A DNA stretch of 64,000 nt, from assembly GCF_013155385.1 (NCBI RefSeq), contig NZ_JABJUQ010000007.1:1160001-1224000 (forward strand). Reading direction: 5' to 3'. Source of the DNA: Bacillus sp. WMMC1349 (GTDB lineage Bacteria > Bacillota > Bacilli > Bacillales > Bacillaceae). This document shows positions 17,924 through 25,402 of this stretch, piece by piece. Made by a program: the position numbers and the translations under genes. The first letter of the stretch is position 1. Each line of letters begins with the position of its first letter. Below the pieces are notes generated by a model. It did not search any database, was not told the DNA's origin, and saw nothing but the letters and a program-made list of their open reading frames with translations.

Positions 17924-18954
17924 ATGATCGGTATTCTCGTCAAGAGCGATTTCGCCCGATTGGGCCGGAGGGTCAGATCAAGTTGAAGCGCGCCCATGTA
18001 CTTGTGGTCGGAGCAGGGGCTCTTGGATCAGCAAGTGCTGAAATGCTAGTCAGAGCTGGAGTTGGTTCACTAACAATTGTTGACCGTGATTATGTGGAAG
18101 CAAGTAATCTCCAACGACAGCAGCTCTATACAGAAGATGATGTCAATCACCACTTACCGAAAGCGGCAGCAGCTGAGAAACGGCTCCGCCTTATCAATCA
18201 TTCAGTTGAAGTGAAAGGGATTGTCACTGATGTGACAGCTGAAAAAATACTTGATCTAGCTGAGGGCTCATCACTGATCATTGATGCCGTTGATAACTTT
18301 GAAACTCGACTTATCGTCAATGATGCTGCCGTTAAATTGGGAATACCTTTTTTATATGGGGCATGTGTTGCAAGCTATGGGATTACCTATACTGTTATTC
18401 CTAAGAAAACACCGTGTCTTCATTGCCTTTTGGGGCATTTTTCGACTAATGATCTCACCTGTGATACATCAGGAATTATTAGTCCAGTTGTTCAACAAGT
18501 ATCTGCTTTGCAAGTGACTGATGCTCTTAAACTATTAACCGGTCATGAGATGACTGGAATGATCCGTTCATTTGATTTGTGGACAAATGAACGAGCAGAA
18601 ATTCACGCGGATCTTCTCAAAGATCAGGCATGTCCAACATGTGTTGCTCAAATGTTCCCGTTCCTTTCTACTCAAAATGCAACAAAAGCTGCTGTTCTCT
18701 GTGGGCGGGAAACTGTTCAAATCAGAGCAGCTGGCGAGAAGCCGCCAGCACTCAAAGAATTAGCCACCCGTTTTAGAAAAGCAGGTTTACATGTAGTAGG
18801 AAACCCATATTTAGTATCATGTAAACTCGAGGACTGTAAACTCGTGATCTTTCGTGATGGTCGCGCGTTTATTCATGGACTAAACGATGTGAACAAGGCA
18901 AAAACAATCTATCACAAGTGGATTGGAAGGAGTGCAAAACATGAAAATATATAA
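17920..18954 (+). CDS. thiF: ThiS adenylyltransferase ThiF
   Basis: Activates the ThiS C-terminus with ATP. It belongs to the E1-like/MoeB superfamily. The 344-residue product has the nucleotide motif [15 protein letters not shown] at about residues 29-43, [11 protein letters not shown] before it, and the zinc cysteine pairs CLHC and CPTC. The C-terminal 90 residues form an extra domain seen in Bacillus ThiF/MoeB-like proteins. It starts with TTG, overlaps thiG by four bases, and overlaps thiD. Confidence 0.95.
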   Translation: MNDRYSRQERFRPIGPEGQIKLKRAHVLVVGAGALGSASAEMLVRAGVGSLTIVDRDYVEASNLQRQQLYTEDDVNHHLPKAAAAEKRLRLINHSVEVKGIVTDVTAEKILDLAEGSSLIIDAVDNFETRLIVNDAAVKLGIPFLYGACVASYGITYTVIPKKTPCLHCLLGHFSTNDLTCDTSGIISPVVQQVSALQVTDALKLLTGHEMTGMIRSFDLWTNERAEIHADLLKDQACPTCVAQMFPFLSTQNATKAAVLCGRETVQIRAAGEKPPALKELATRFRKAGLHVVGNPYLVSCKLEDCKLVIFRDGRAFIHGLNDVNKAKTIYHKWIGRSAKHENI

Positions 18955-19744
18955 AGCGTTAACGATTGCCGGGTCTGATTCTGGGGGAGGCGCAGGTATT
19001 CAAGCTGATCTCAAGACATTTCAAGAGCTTGAAGTATTCGGAATGTCAGCTTTAACAGCCATTACTGCTCAAAATACAGTAGGTGTGCATGGTGTATATC
19101 CGCTCACACCTGATGCACTCGGAAAACAAATTGAAGCAGTCGTTTCAGACTTGCGTCCTGATGCTATTAAAACAGGAATGCTTTGGAATGCAGACATGAT
19201 AGAGGAAATTGTCTTTCAGTTGACGAAATATAAGCTTGAGCATGTGATTGTTGATCCAGTTATGATAGCTAAAGGTGGAGCTTCATTATTGAACGAAGCA
19301 GCGATTGAGACATTGAAACAACAGCTGTTGCCACTGGCTTATGCTGTGACGCCGAACATTCCGGAAGCGGAAATTCTGACGGGAAGAACGATTGAAACGA
19401 TGGAAGATCGTAAAAAAGCCGCACGTGACTTGCATAAAATGGGTGTTCGCTACCCGATTATTAAAGGGGGGCATCAGCCAGAAGAGCAAACAGTAACAGA
19501 TCTACTGTTTGATGGAGAAAGTATGATCGAAATTTCAAATTCATACATTCATACAAAAAATACGCATGGAACAGGTTGCACATTTTCTGCCGCTTTAGCA
19601 GCGCAAACAGCAAAAGGAAGCGCAATTCATGAGGCATTTCAAATCGCTGATTCCTTTGTCCACAAAGCGGTGGCCAATAGTTTTGATATTGGCAGTGGAC
19701 ATGGGCCGACAAACCATTTTGCTTTTAAAAAAGCAAAAATTTAG
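18941..19744 (+). CDS. thiD: HMP / HMP-phosphate kinase ThiD
   Basis: Phosphorylates hydroxymethylpyrimidine and its monophosphate for thiamine assembly. It is a ribokinase-fold enzyme. The start at 18941 follows GGAAGGAG with good spacing and gives 267 residues. An in-frame TTG at 18923 is less likely. Motifs: ALTIAGSDSGGGAGIQADLK at the N-terminus, and NTHGTGCTFSAALAA, the anion hole and catalytic Asp/Cys region, near the C-terminus. It is the last gene of the TPP-controlled operon. A promoter for fabI follows. Confidence 0.95.
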   Translation: MKIYKALTIAGSDSGGGAGIQADLKTFQELEVFGMSALTAITAQNTVGVHGVYPLTPDALGKQIEAVVSDLRPDAIKTGMLWNADMIEEIVFQLTKYKLEHVIVDPVMIAKGGASLLNEAAIETLKQQLLPLAYAVTPNIPEAEILTGRTIETMEDRKKAARDLHKMGVRYPIIKGGHQPEEQTVTDLLFDGESMIEISNSYIHTKNTHGTGCTFSAALAAQTAKGSAIHEAFQIADSFVHKAVANSFDIGSGHGPTNHFAFKKAKI

Positions 19745-19771
19745 GCTTTAGCAAATGGTGAGTTTCTGAAA

Positions 19772-19823
19772 TTGTCAGACGGCTGTCAGATGTGATACTA
19801 TATATTATGATCAGGTACTAATA
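19772..19823 (+). promoter_or_regulatory. fabI promoter with FapR-type operator
   Basis: TTGTCA (19772-19777), an 18-bp spacer and TACTAT (19796-19801) make a SigA-like promoter. Immediately downstream, TATGATCAGGTACTAATAAA read on the minus strand gives TTAGTACCTGATCATAA. This resembles the FapR operator family (TTAGTACC...), which represses fatty acid synthesis genes until malonyl-CoA accumulates. Confidence 0.7.
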
Positions 19824-19853
19824 AAATGTTAATCATTAGGAGGATTTATACAT

Positions 19854-20630
19854 ATGAATGTATCACTTGAAGGCCGGAATATTGTCGTGATGGGTGTTGC
19901 CAATAAACGAAGCATTGCCTGGGGAATTGCTCGATCTCTTCATCAAGCAGGTGCAAGATTGATTTTTACGTATGTTGGGGAGCGCCTTGAAAAGTCAGTA
20001 AAACAATTAGCTGATTCTTTGGATCGCAAAGATTCTATTATATTACCTTGTGATGTGACAAGCGATCAGGAAATTGAAGCTTGCTTTGCAAAAATAAAAG
20101 AGGAAGTTCAGGTCATTCACGGTGTTGCGCATGCCATCGCATTTGCAAATAAAGAAGAGCTTGTAGGAGAATATTTGAATACGAATCGTGAAGGCTTTCT
20201 ACTTGCCCAGAATGTCAGCTCTTACTCACTGACAGCTATTGCTAAAGCTGCACGCGGCATCATGACTGAAGGGGGAAGTATTGTTACACTTACTTATCTT
20301 GGCGGTGAGCGTGTCGTTGCCAACTATAATGTCATGGGTGTTGCCAAAGCTTCCCTTGAAGCAAGTGTCAAATATTTGGCAAACGATCTTGGCAAAGACG
20401 GCATTCGTGTCAACAGCATTTCTGCAGGACCGATCCGGACATTGTCTGCAAAAGGCATTAGCGATTTTAACACGATTTTAAAAGAAATTGAAGAACGCGC
20501 TCCGCTTCGTCGCACGACTACTCCAGAGGAGGTCGGTGATACAGCCACTTTCCTATTCAGTGATCTTTCCCGAGGCATAACAGGTGAAAATCTCCATGTT
20601 GACTCAGGTTTTCATATCCTTGCTCGATAA
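19854..20630 (+). CDS. fabI: Enoyl-ACP reductase FabI
   Basis: Catalyses the final NAD(P)H-dependent reduction in the fatty acid elongation cycle, and is the triclosan target class. The 258-residue short-chain dehydrogenase relative has GVANKRSIAWGIARSL for cofactor binding, the catalytic pair Tyr/Lys in YNVMGVAKASLEASVKYLA, and NSISAGPIRTL. The start follows TTAGGAGG. It has its own promoter with a FapR-like site and its own terminator, so it is monocistronic. Confidence 0.97.
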   Translation: MNVSLEGRNIVVMGVANKRSIAWGIARSLHQAGARLIFTYVGERLEKSVKQLADSLDRKDSIILPCDVTSDQEIEACFAKIKEEVQVIHGVAHAIAFANKEELVGEYLNTNREGFLLAQNVSSYSLTAIAKAARGIMTEGGSIVTLTYLGGERVVANYNVMGVAKASLEASVKYLANDLGKDGIRVNSISAGPIRTLSAKGISDFNTILKEIEERAPLRRTTTPEEVGDTATFLFSDLSRGITGENLHVDSGFHILAR

Positions 20631-20641
20631 ACATCCTAAAA

Positions 20642-20674
20642 AAGCAATCTGGTTTAGTCCAGAATTGCTTTTTC
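20642..20674 (+). terminator. fabI terminator
   Basis: AAGCAATCTGG pairs with CCAGAATTGCTT (one bulge), followed by a T-rich run. Confidence 0.88.
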
Positions 20675-20737
20675 TTTTCTTCTGATTTTTCTAGGTCTGT
20701 CATATAGATATACCATGAACAGATCGGAGGGATGAAA

Positions 20738-21220
20738 ATGTCTAATAAGAAAAACAATACAGAGCAAAAACCGCTCATGTATATTGTACAACCGGATTAT
20801 GAAACAATAGAGGCGGATATGCAGGATATTCTCATTAAAAAAAGAAATATAACAAAACCCAACACTGCAGAAAAGAAGTCAAAAAAGCTAAAGGAAGAAC
20901 AGCCAACAACACAGAATTCCAAAGAGGATGCAAAACAAGAACCCGTTCCTAACAAAGAGCCGGAAAGACACGGAAAAGGGTTAAAGCCAGTGAAAAAACC
21001 GCTTAATAAAATGACAATATCTGAAAAAATTGATTTTTTAACTAGCTTCCCTGGGAATATGCCAAAAACGCTTTGTTTAATTGAAGCAGGTGGAAAAACA
21101 TATAGAGGTACATTGGTCGAAAAAAAAGGCGATGCTGTCTTTGTGCGGACATCCAGTAAAGGTGCTCCAGCAGAATTGCAAATTGACAGTATTACTGCAT
21201 TGCACCCACTTGGATTTTAA
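20738..21220 (+). CDS. cotO: Spore coat protein CotO
   Basis: A morphogenetic protein for outer spore coat assembly, made in the mother cell. The 160-residue product has a low-complexity, very charged N-terminal two-thirds (Lys/Glu-rich, about 20-90) and a conserved C-terminal segment MTISEKIDFLTSFPGNMPKT followed by a small beta-rich domain. The ATG at 20738 has proper spacing from CGGAGGG. The ATG at 20732 directly abuts it. It is convergent with cotZ, separated by a shared terminator. Confidence 0.9.
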   Translation: MSNKKNNTEQKPLMYIVQPDYETIEADMQDILIKKRNITKPNTAEKKSKKLKEEQPTTQNSKEDAKQEPVPNKEPERHGKGLKPVKKPLNKMTISEKIDFLTSFPGNMPKTLCLIEAGGKTYRGTLVEKKGDAVFVRTSSKGAPAELQIDSITALHPLGF

Positions 21221-21231
21221 AATGGTACGCA

Positions 21232-21259
21232 AAAAAGTCCCAGGTTCGGGACTTTTTAA
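21232..21259. terminator. Bidirectional terminator cotO / cotZ
   Basis: AAAAGTCC (around 21233) pairs with GGGACTTTTT across a short loop. A and T runs flank both sides, so it can serve both convergent genes. Confidence 0.8.
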
Positions 21260-21705
21260 TTTGAGCGGTTGATCAATTGTGGATTTAAACATTCAATCGC
21301 ACAGAAGCATTTTAAGTCACACTCAACACAAAAACTAGTTTTTTCTAATCGGAAAACATCGCAAATTTTATCTTTTTCATCTGTGAAATCAAGAATATGA
21401 CGATTTTCATCAAAAGCAATTAACAATCTAAGTGTAGCGCAGCAATCTTTAATCTTTTCTACTCTGAAGAAAACAGTGTTAAAACAAGGACCTGCTCCCA
21501 GCTCACCTACATTTCCAAATGCGACAAACGGTTTTGATTCGGCTGGATATAGAATAAATGGAATCGTATCACCGAAATGTCGTGTTGGAGAAAGCAGATT
21601 ATTAAAACAGCTTGTCGGACAGCCCTCATCATGAATTGCGTTTTGCAGTTCAAAAATATTTTCAACAGCTTCACAAACGCAATTGTCAACGGAAAAGTTC
21701 GCCAT
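21256..21705 (-). CDS. cotZ: Spore crust protein CotZ
   Basis: A cysteine-rich CotY/CotZ-family protein, a morphogenetic component of the outermost spore layer. The product has 149 residues, matching CotZ rather than the longer CotY. It begins with CVCEAVENIFELQNAI and has CPTSCFNNLLSP, DCCATLRLL and the C-terminal cluster CVECDLKCFCAIECLNP, typical of self-assembling crust proteins. The start follows TAGGAGGG. It is the second gene of the cotYZ pair. Confidence 0.93.
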   Translation of the reverse strand: MANFSVDNCVCEAVENIFELQNAIHDEGCPTSCFNNLLSPTRHFGDTIPFILYPAESKPFVAFGNVGELGAGPCFNTVFFRVEKIKDCCATLRLLIAFDENRHILDFTDEKDKICDVFRLEKTSFCVECDLKCFCAIECLNPQLINRSN

Positions 21706-21770
21706 GTTGTAATCCCTCCTAAACTTGGGAATGTTGTTCTTTTTTACCGGCAGGGCTTTTTTATTGTAAA

Positions 21771-21794
21771 AGGAGCTGCCGAGAGCCGGCAGCC
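21771..21794 (-). terminator. Hairpin between cotY and cotZ
   Basis: GCTGCCG (21775-21781) pairs with CGGCAGC (21787-21793). On the minus strand TCCTTTT follows. It lies between cotY and cotZ and may attenuate read-through, setting their ratio. Confidence 0.6.
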
Positions 21795-21830
21795 GTCATC
21801 AAGTGAACTTAATTCTGCCCTGCAGATTAT

Positions 21831-22307
21831 CTAACCGTGATGGTGTTTATTGTCTGCTGCGCGATCAACAAGTTCAGGTGACAGACATTGAATTGCACAG
21901 AAACAATTCAAGTCAACTTCAACGCAAAATTCCGTTTTTTCAAGCCCGAAAAAGTCAGGATCACAAGGGTGGCAGACGCTTAGTGTATTGCCGTTTATGT
22001 CCACAGGTTTCAGGATTGAAAGGGTCGCACAGCAATCTTTTAAACTTTCAGCCCGGAAGAAAATAGATTCAAAACATTGCATATCATCTACAAATCCTCC
22101 GATATTTCCAAATGTTGAAAACAAACCGCCACTTTCATCAAATAAAAGGAACGGAATGGTGTCTTTACCGGAAACAGTCGGGTTCAGCAGATTGCTGAAA
22201 CAGCTAGTCGGACATGTTTCTTCTACTGCTTCCTGTTCTTCTATAATCTGCTCAACTGCTTCGCATACACAATTTTCATGCCGGCCATGGTGTTTTCCGC
22301 AGCTCAT
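21831..22307 (-). CDS. cotY: Spore crust protein CotY
   Basis: The major crust scaffold protein, related to CotZ. The start at 22307 ([17 protein letters not shown]) follows AAAGGAG with correct spacing. A longer frame to 22358 lacks support. This gives 158 residues, close to the 162 of B. subtilis CotY. Cysteine-rich motifs match those of the adjacent CotZ ([38 protein letters not shown]). CATATGTT upstream is compatible with a SigK -10 element. It is downstream of the cotVWX cluster. Confidence 0.93.
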   Translation of the reverse strand: MSCGKHHGRHENCVCEAVEQIIEEQEAVEETCPTSCFSNLLNPTVSGKDTIPFLLFDESGGLFSTFGNIGGFVDDMQCFESIFFRAESLKDCCATLSILKPVDINGNTLSVCHPCDPDFFGLEKTEFCVEVDLNCFCAIQCLSPELVDRAADNKHHHG

Positions 22308-22405
22308 GGATTTCAGCTCCTTTATACTAGGATATTTGACTTTAGTCTTTAACAACATATGTACCCTTGCCCTTGTTGGTGTGGGTAATCGTCTATAAAA
22401 TGAAG

Positions 22406-22434
22406 AAAAGCAGAGCGTTTTTGGCTCTGCTTTT
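22406..22434 (-). terminator. cotX terminator
   Basis: AAAAGCAGAGC pairs with GCTCTGCTTTT around a T-rich loop, just after the cotX stop on the minus strand. Confidence 0.85.
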
Positions 22435-22438
22435 CGTA

Positions 22439-22945
22439 TTAAAGAACCCCAACAATCAGTGCTGCGATCACGACTGTAAGTGTTTGGACAGCTGTTGAAA
22501 CCAATGCTGCAACATCTGTATCTTCTGTTGTCACTGTGACATCGCGGGAATTGTCGATCACTAGTTTTTGGCGGTTTGTTTGTTTATTTGCTGATACTTG
22601 CAATAAGTCTTGTGATACAAGCTCCGCCAAATCAGCGTCATCAATAATGGCGAGCACAACTGTGACAATTGCTGTTTGGATTGAAGTCAAAACAGATGCA
22701 ACAATTTGTGTGTCCTCTGTAGAGACTCTAATATCGCAAGAGTCTTTAATAATAATGGTTTCATCTGACAACTGTTTGTTGAGATTGAGCTGATCCAATT
22801 CCTGATTGATAAAGGCATCATCTTTTCCGCATTTGCAGTTGTAGTCATCACAAAGTTGTTTTTTAGGAAATCTTGGATAATACTCAGTTCCTGGATGATC
22901 GCACTCAGGATCAAGCGCAACCCAAGAGTATGGTCTTGTTTCCAT
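22439..22945 (-). CDS. cotX: Spore crust protein CotX
   Basis: An insoluble-fraction crust protein. The 168-residue product (start at 22945 after GGAAGGAGG) has a hydrophilic N-terminal part with a CDDYNCKCG cluster and two tandem copies of the CotX domain (about residues 70-115 and 120-168). Each copy has an SCDI/SRDV-type strand, a TEDTxVxAxVxTxxQ stretch and a hydrophobic VVLAI-like tail. The first copy resembles the C-terminal half of CotV. Confidence 0.93.
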   Translation of the reverse strand: METRPYSWVALDPECDHPGTEYYPRFPKKQLCDDYNCKCGKDDAFINQELDQLNLNKQLSDETIIIKDSCDIRVSTEDTQIVASVLTSIQTAIVTVVLAIIDDADLAELVSQDLLQVSANKQTNRQKLVIDNSRDVTVTTEDTDVAALVSTAVQTLTVVIAALIVGVL

Positions 22946-23012
22946 TTGTTTTCCTCCTTCCATTTACTATTATTAAATGTTGAAACTCTTGAACTTGTAT
23001 ATGGCAGATACC

Positions 23013-23360
23013 CTACTCCAAATCCCCATTTTTTTCTTCGTCCTCTGGATGATGTTCTTGTTGCCTTTTTTGTCTTAATTTTTCTCTTAATTTATTTGAA
23101 CGATTTCTTCTTCGTTTTGTTCTATCTTTAGATTGTTTGACCGTGTCCTGCTTTTCTTCTTGCTTTTTTTCGTTTTGTTTTTGAATGATCGCTTCAGATT
23201 GTGCTTTTAAATCTTCGAGCATCTTTAAAATATTTTGTTTTTCTTCTTCAGATAATGTGCGGACATTGTCTTTTGAGACGCCATGTTTCCGAAGAACATT
23301 TGACACAAGCGTATTCATTAATGGATTTACCTCTGATTTGAGTTTTTCTAAATCTGACAA
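23013..23360 (-). CDS. cotW: Spore coat protein CotW
   Basis: A small, highly charged 115-residue crust protein. It starts with TTG after GAGGTGAG. The N-terminal half is predicted helical. The C-terminal half is extremely Lys/Arg/Gln-rich with a run of basic residues (about 70-105) and an acidic tail. Its position between cotV and cotX and its size (B. subtilis about 105) support the assignment. Confidence 0.88.
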   Translation of the reverse strand: MSDLEKLKSEVNPLMNTLVSNVLRKHGVSKDNVRTLSEEEKQNILKMLEDLKAQSEAIIQKQNEKKQEEKQDTVKQSKDRTKRRRNRSNKLREKLRQKRQQEHHPEDEEKNGDLE

Positions 23361-23403
23361 TGATTCTCACCTCAATTTCTAAAATATTAGACAGAAAGAA
23401 GCT

Positions 23404-23790
23404 TTAGATGATGTCAAAGGTGGACAATAGAACCGTTAGTAATTCTGTCAAAATTAGCACAGAAATTACGATTTCAGTTGAGGAAAGTGTAATGGAGACA
23501 TTGCGACTACTCAGCACTAGGATCGCAATCCTTTTTTTATTTTGTAGTTTTTGTACAGCAAGCAGGTCTTCTGCAATCGGGGCAGCAGCCTCTTGATCTT
23601 CAATGACAAGTTGCACTGCAAGAATAACTAATGTCATCACCAATGCCTGCAAGGAGAGTGCTTCTGTTACGTTTGACGTATGAATTGTGACATGTTCTGA
23701 ATCAATAATTTCAATTAGCTGATCAAATTCCTCGGACAGTTCATTGAATATTTTTTCATATAATGCTTCGGCACGTTGTTCAAATAACAT
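23404..23790 (-). CDS. cotV: Spore crust protein CotV
   Basis: First gene of the cotVWX cluster. The start at 23790 follows AAAGGAG and gives 128 residues, the same as B. subtilis CotV. The C-terminal half contains a CotX-type repeat (LSSRNVSITLSSTEIVIS and hydrophobic strands). It is an outer crust protein co-assembling with CotX. It is divergent from yjcA. Confidence 0.92.
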   Translation of the reverse strand: MLFEQRAEALYEKIFNELSEEFDQLIEIIDSEHVTIHTSNVTEALSLQALVMTLVILAVQLVIEDQEAAAPIAEDLLAVQKLQNKKRIAILVLSSRNVSITLSSTEIVISVLILTELLTVLLSTFDII

Positions 23791-23928
23791 AACTTTCACT
23801 CCTTTCTTATCTACAATTTATTAAATGCAGACTGGTTCCTTAGCGGAATAAGGAAAACATACATTTCCACACCCAAATTCATCTTACATACAGCCGTGCA
23901 TATATTGGAGAGCGGGAGGGAGAGTGAA

Positions 23929-24282
23929 ATGATTCAAAGCCCGTTTTTATTCATCATCTTTTCAATTGCAGTGTTTCGGTTAACACGCCTGATTGTTTTT
24001 GATACGATCATGGCTCCATTGCGGAGATTTTTTCACGAGGAGATTGAAGAAAAAGATGAATCAGGCCAGGTGAACACCTATATTGTTATTAAAGGAAGCG
24101 GACTCAGAGCTTGGATTGGGGAGCTGTTGAGTTGTTATTGGTGTACGGGGGTTTGGTGTACAGGATTTTTACTTATTTTTTACATGCTTATTCCACAAGT
24201 GGCGGATTGGTTGCTTCTTTTGTTGGCAATCTCAGGTCTTGCAGGGATTGTGGAAACGGTCGTCTCAAAACAGCTCGATTGA
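23929..24282 (+). CDS. yjcA: DUF1360 membrane protein YjcA
   Basis: A sporulation-associated membrane protein of unknown function. The start at 23929 follows GGGAGGGAG and gives 117 residues. An upstream in-frame ATG at 23896 has no ribosome site. Two to three membrane segments are visible (about 4-24, 70-92, 95-112), and the DUF1360 signature ELLSCYWCTGVWCTGF is present. It is expressed divergently from the cot genes. Confidence 0.88.
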   Translation: MIQSPFLFIIFSIAVFRLTRLIVFDTIMAPLRRFFHEEIEEKDESGQVNTYIVIKGSGLRAWIGELLSCYWCTGVWCTGFLLIFYMLIPQVADWLLLLLAISGLAGIVETVVSKQLD

Positions 24283-24366
24283 ATGGGGGTTTATCACTAG
24301 CAACTTATCAAAAAGAGGGTCATATAATGACATATAAGCAAGCATGAGAAAGGAATGATTATCGCA

Positions 24367-24483
24367 ATGAGACAAGTGAAAAGACGGTCTGGCCATTTAT
24401 CGAATACTTCTCATACTCCTACTTTCTCAAAAAAATTGAAGAAAAAAGGCTGTGGTTGCACGAAAAAGAAAAGAATTCAATAG
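24367..24483 (+). CDS. Small basic peptide, unknown
   Basis: A 38-codon reading frame starting MRQVKRRSGHLSN after GAAAGGAATG and ending CGCTKKKRIQ. It has a strongly basic C-terminus with a Cys-Gly-Cys. There are no hydrophobic segments. It lies in the sporulation gene cluster between yjcA and spoVIF, which suggests a spore component. I do not recognise it, and such a short frame could be fortuitous. Confidence 0.5.
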   Translation: MRQVKRRSGHLSNTSHTPTFSKKLKKKGCGCTKKKRIQ

Positions 24484-24572
24484 TTTTTAGAAAGAAAAGC
24501 CGGAAATCATCCGGTTTTTTTGTTCCTTTTTTGACCTTTACGCATACATCATCAATAAGGAGGATCATCTAT

Positions 24573-24782
24573 ATGAATCTACTTGAACAACTAATTGAAG
24601 CGCATGGCGAAAAGCATCATCAACACCAGTCCAATCATGAGCGAATCATACTTGAGCAAGACCGGCGATTAAATCAATTTGATCAAACGGCTGACCAATT
24701 TGGTAAACAGATTGAACAATTTGCTGAACAAGCAGAAAAATGGCTGGGGGAACATGAGCGGATACCTGGCATATATAAATAA
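24573..24782 (+). CDS. Small Gln/Glu/His-rich helical protein, unknown
   Basis: A 69-residue protein beginning MNLLEQLIEAHGEKHHQHQ after a strong AAGGAGG. It has repeated QFDQTADQFGKQIEQFAEQA-like heptads predicted as coiled coil, and no membrane segment. A longer in-frame version starting near 24456 overlaps the preceding small gene and lacks a ribosome site. It is probably a sporulation-related small protein given its neighbours. Function unknown. Confidence 0.7.
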   Translation: MNLLEQLIEAHGEKHHQHQSNHERIILEQDRRLNQFDQTADQFGKQIEQFAEQAEKWLGEHERIPGIYK

Positions 24783-24858
24783 TCCACACAAACCCTATGT
24801 ATTGATCCAAGCGAAACTTAACAATTTTCATATGGTGTAAGAAAAGGAGGTGCTTTAA

Positions 24859-24984
24859 ATGGGCTTTTGTTATGGCGGCTATGGCGGCGGCTATGGCGGT
24901 GGCTACGGCGGTGGCTCAACATTTGTCCTCATTGTTGTTCTGTTTATTCTTTTGATCATTGTCGGCGCTTCTTTTAGATACTAG
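24859..24984 (+). CDS. YjcZ-family tiny sporulation membrane protein
   Basis: A 41-residue frame after AAAAGGAGG. The N-terminus is a Gly/Tyr repeat ([15 protein letters not shown]) followed by one hydrophobic segment [18 protein letters not shown]. This is the signature of the YjcZ/YdgA-type family of tiny sporulation proteins with a single C-terminal membrane helix. The B. subtilis yjcZ gene lies in the same neighbourhood. It precedes spoVIF. Confidence 0.88.
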   Translation: MGFCYGGYGGGYGGGYGGGSTFVLIVVLFILLIIVGASFRY

Positions 24985-24993
24985 TCTATAAAA

Positions 24994-25040
24994 AGAAGAG
25001 AGCTTACAGGCGTATACCCTGTTTCAATGCTCTCTTCTAC
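24994..25040 (+). terminator. Hairpin after the YjcZ-type gene
   Basis: AGAAGAGAGC pairs with GCTCTCTTCT around an imperfect inner stem (ACAGG...CCTGT). There is no strong T run on the plus side, so termination is uncertain. Confidence 0.5.
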
Positions 25041-25106
25041 TAAGCACATAAATGTATTTTTCACATATAAATAGTGTAGCACCCTAAAAGAACGAGGAGG
25101 ACCAAG

Positions 25107-25364
25107 ATGGATAATAAATTTTTTAAAAGTATTGAGAAGAAAACAGGGGTCAATATGGATGATGTCATGCAGTTAGCAAACTCTTTACAAAATGCTAACT
25201 TCAAAGATGAAAAAACCGTCCGAAGCGTGATAAGCCGCGTTGCTAAATTAGCAAACAAACGGGTTCCGAAAGAATTAGAAGATAAGATTGTAAAATCAAT
25301 TACCAGCGGAAAAGAAAAATTGGACTTTGATACGATTTCTAAAATGATGAACAATAAAAAATAA
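25107..25364 (+). CDS. spoVIF: Sporulation-specific transcription regulator SpoVIF
   Basis: An 85-residue protein matching SpoVIF (YjcC), needed late in sporulation for GerE-dependent coat gene expression and spore resistance. It begins MDNKFFKSIEKKTGVNMDDV and has a helical fold without membrane segments. The start follows ACGAGGAGG. It lies between spore genes and the convergent yjcD, with a terminator at its end. Confidence 0.93.
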   Translation: MDNKFFKSIEKKTGVNMDDVMQLANSLQNANFKDEKTVRSVISRVAKLANKRVPKELEDKIVKSITSGKEKLDFDTISKMMNNKK

Positions 25365-25402
25365 CCATCGGGCTCTCCAACAAGGAGGGCGCGGTGGTTT
25401 TT
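25363..25402 (+). terminator. spoVIF terminator
   Basis: AACCATCGGGCTCTCC pairs imperfectly with GGAGGGCGCGGTGGTT, followed by TTTTT. It overlaps the spoVIF stop and ends just before the convergent yjcD stop. Confidence 0.85.

Noticed and set aside
22308-22358. Longer CotY starting at 22358
   Set aside because: The extra 17 residues contain the AAAGGAG ribosome site of the downstream start and are not coat-like.
24285-24347. Six-codon frame after AGAGGG (MTYKQA)
   Set aside because: Too short to support as a gene, and no conserved feature.
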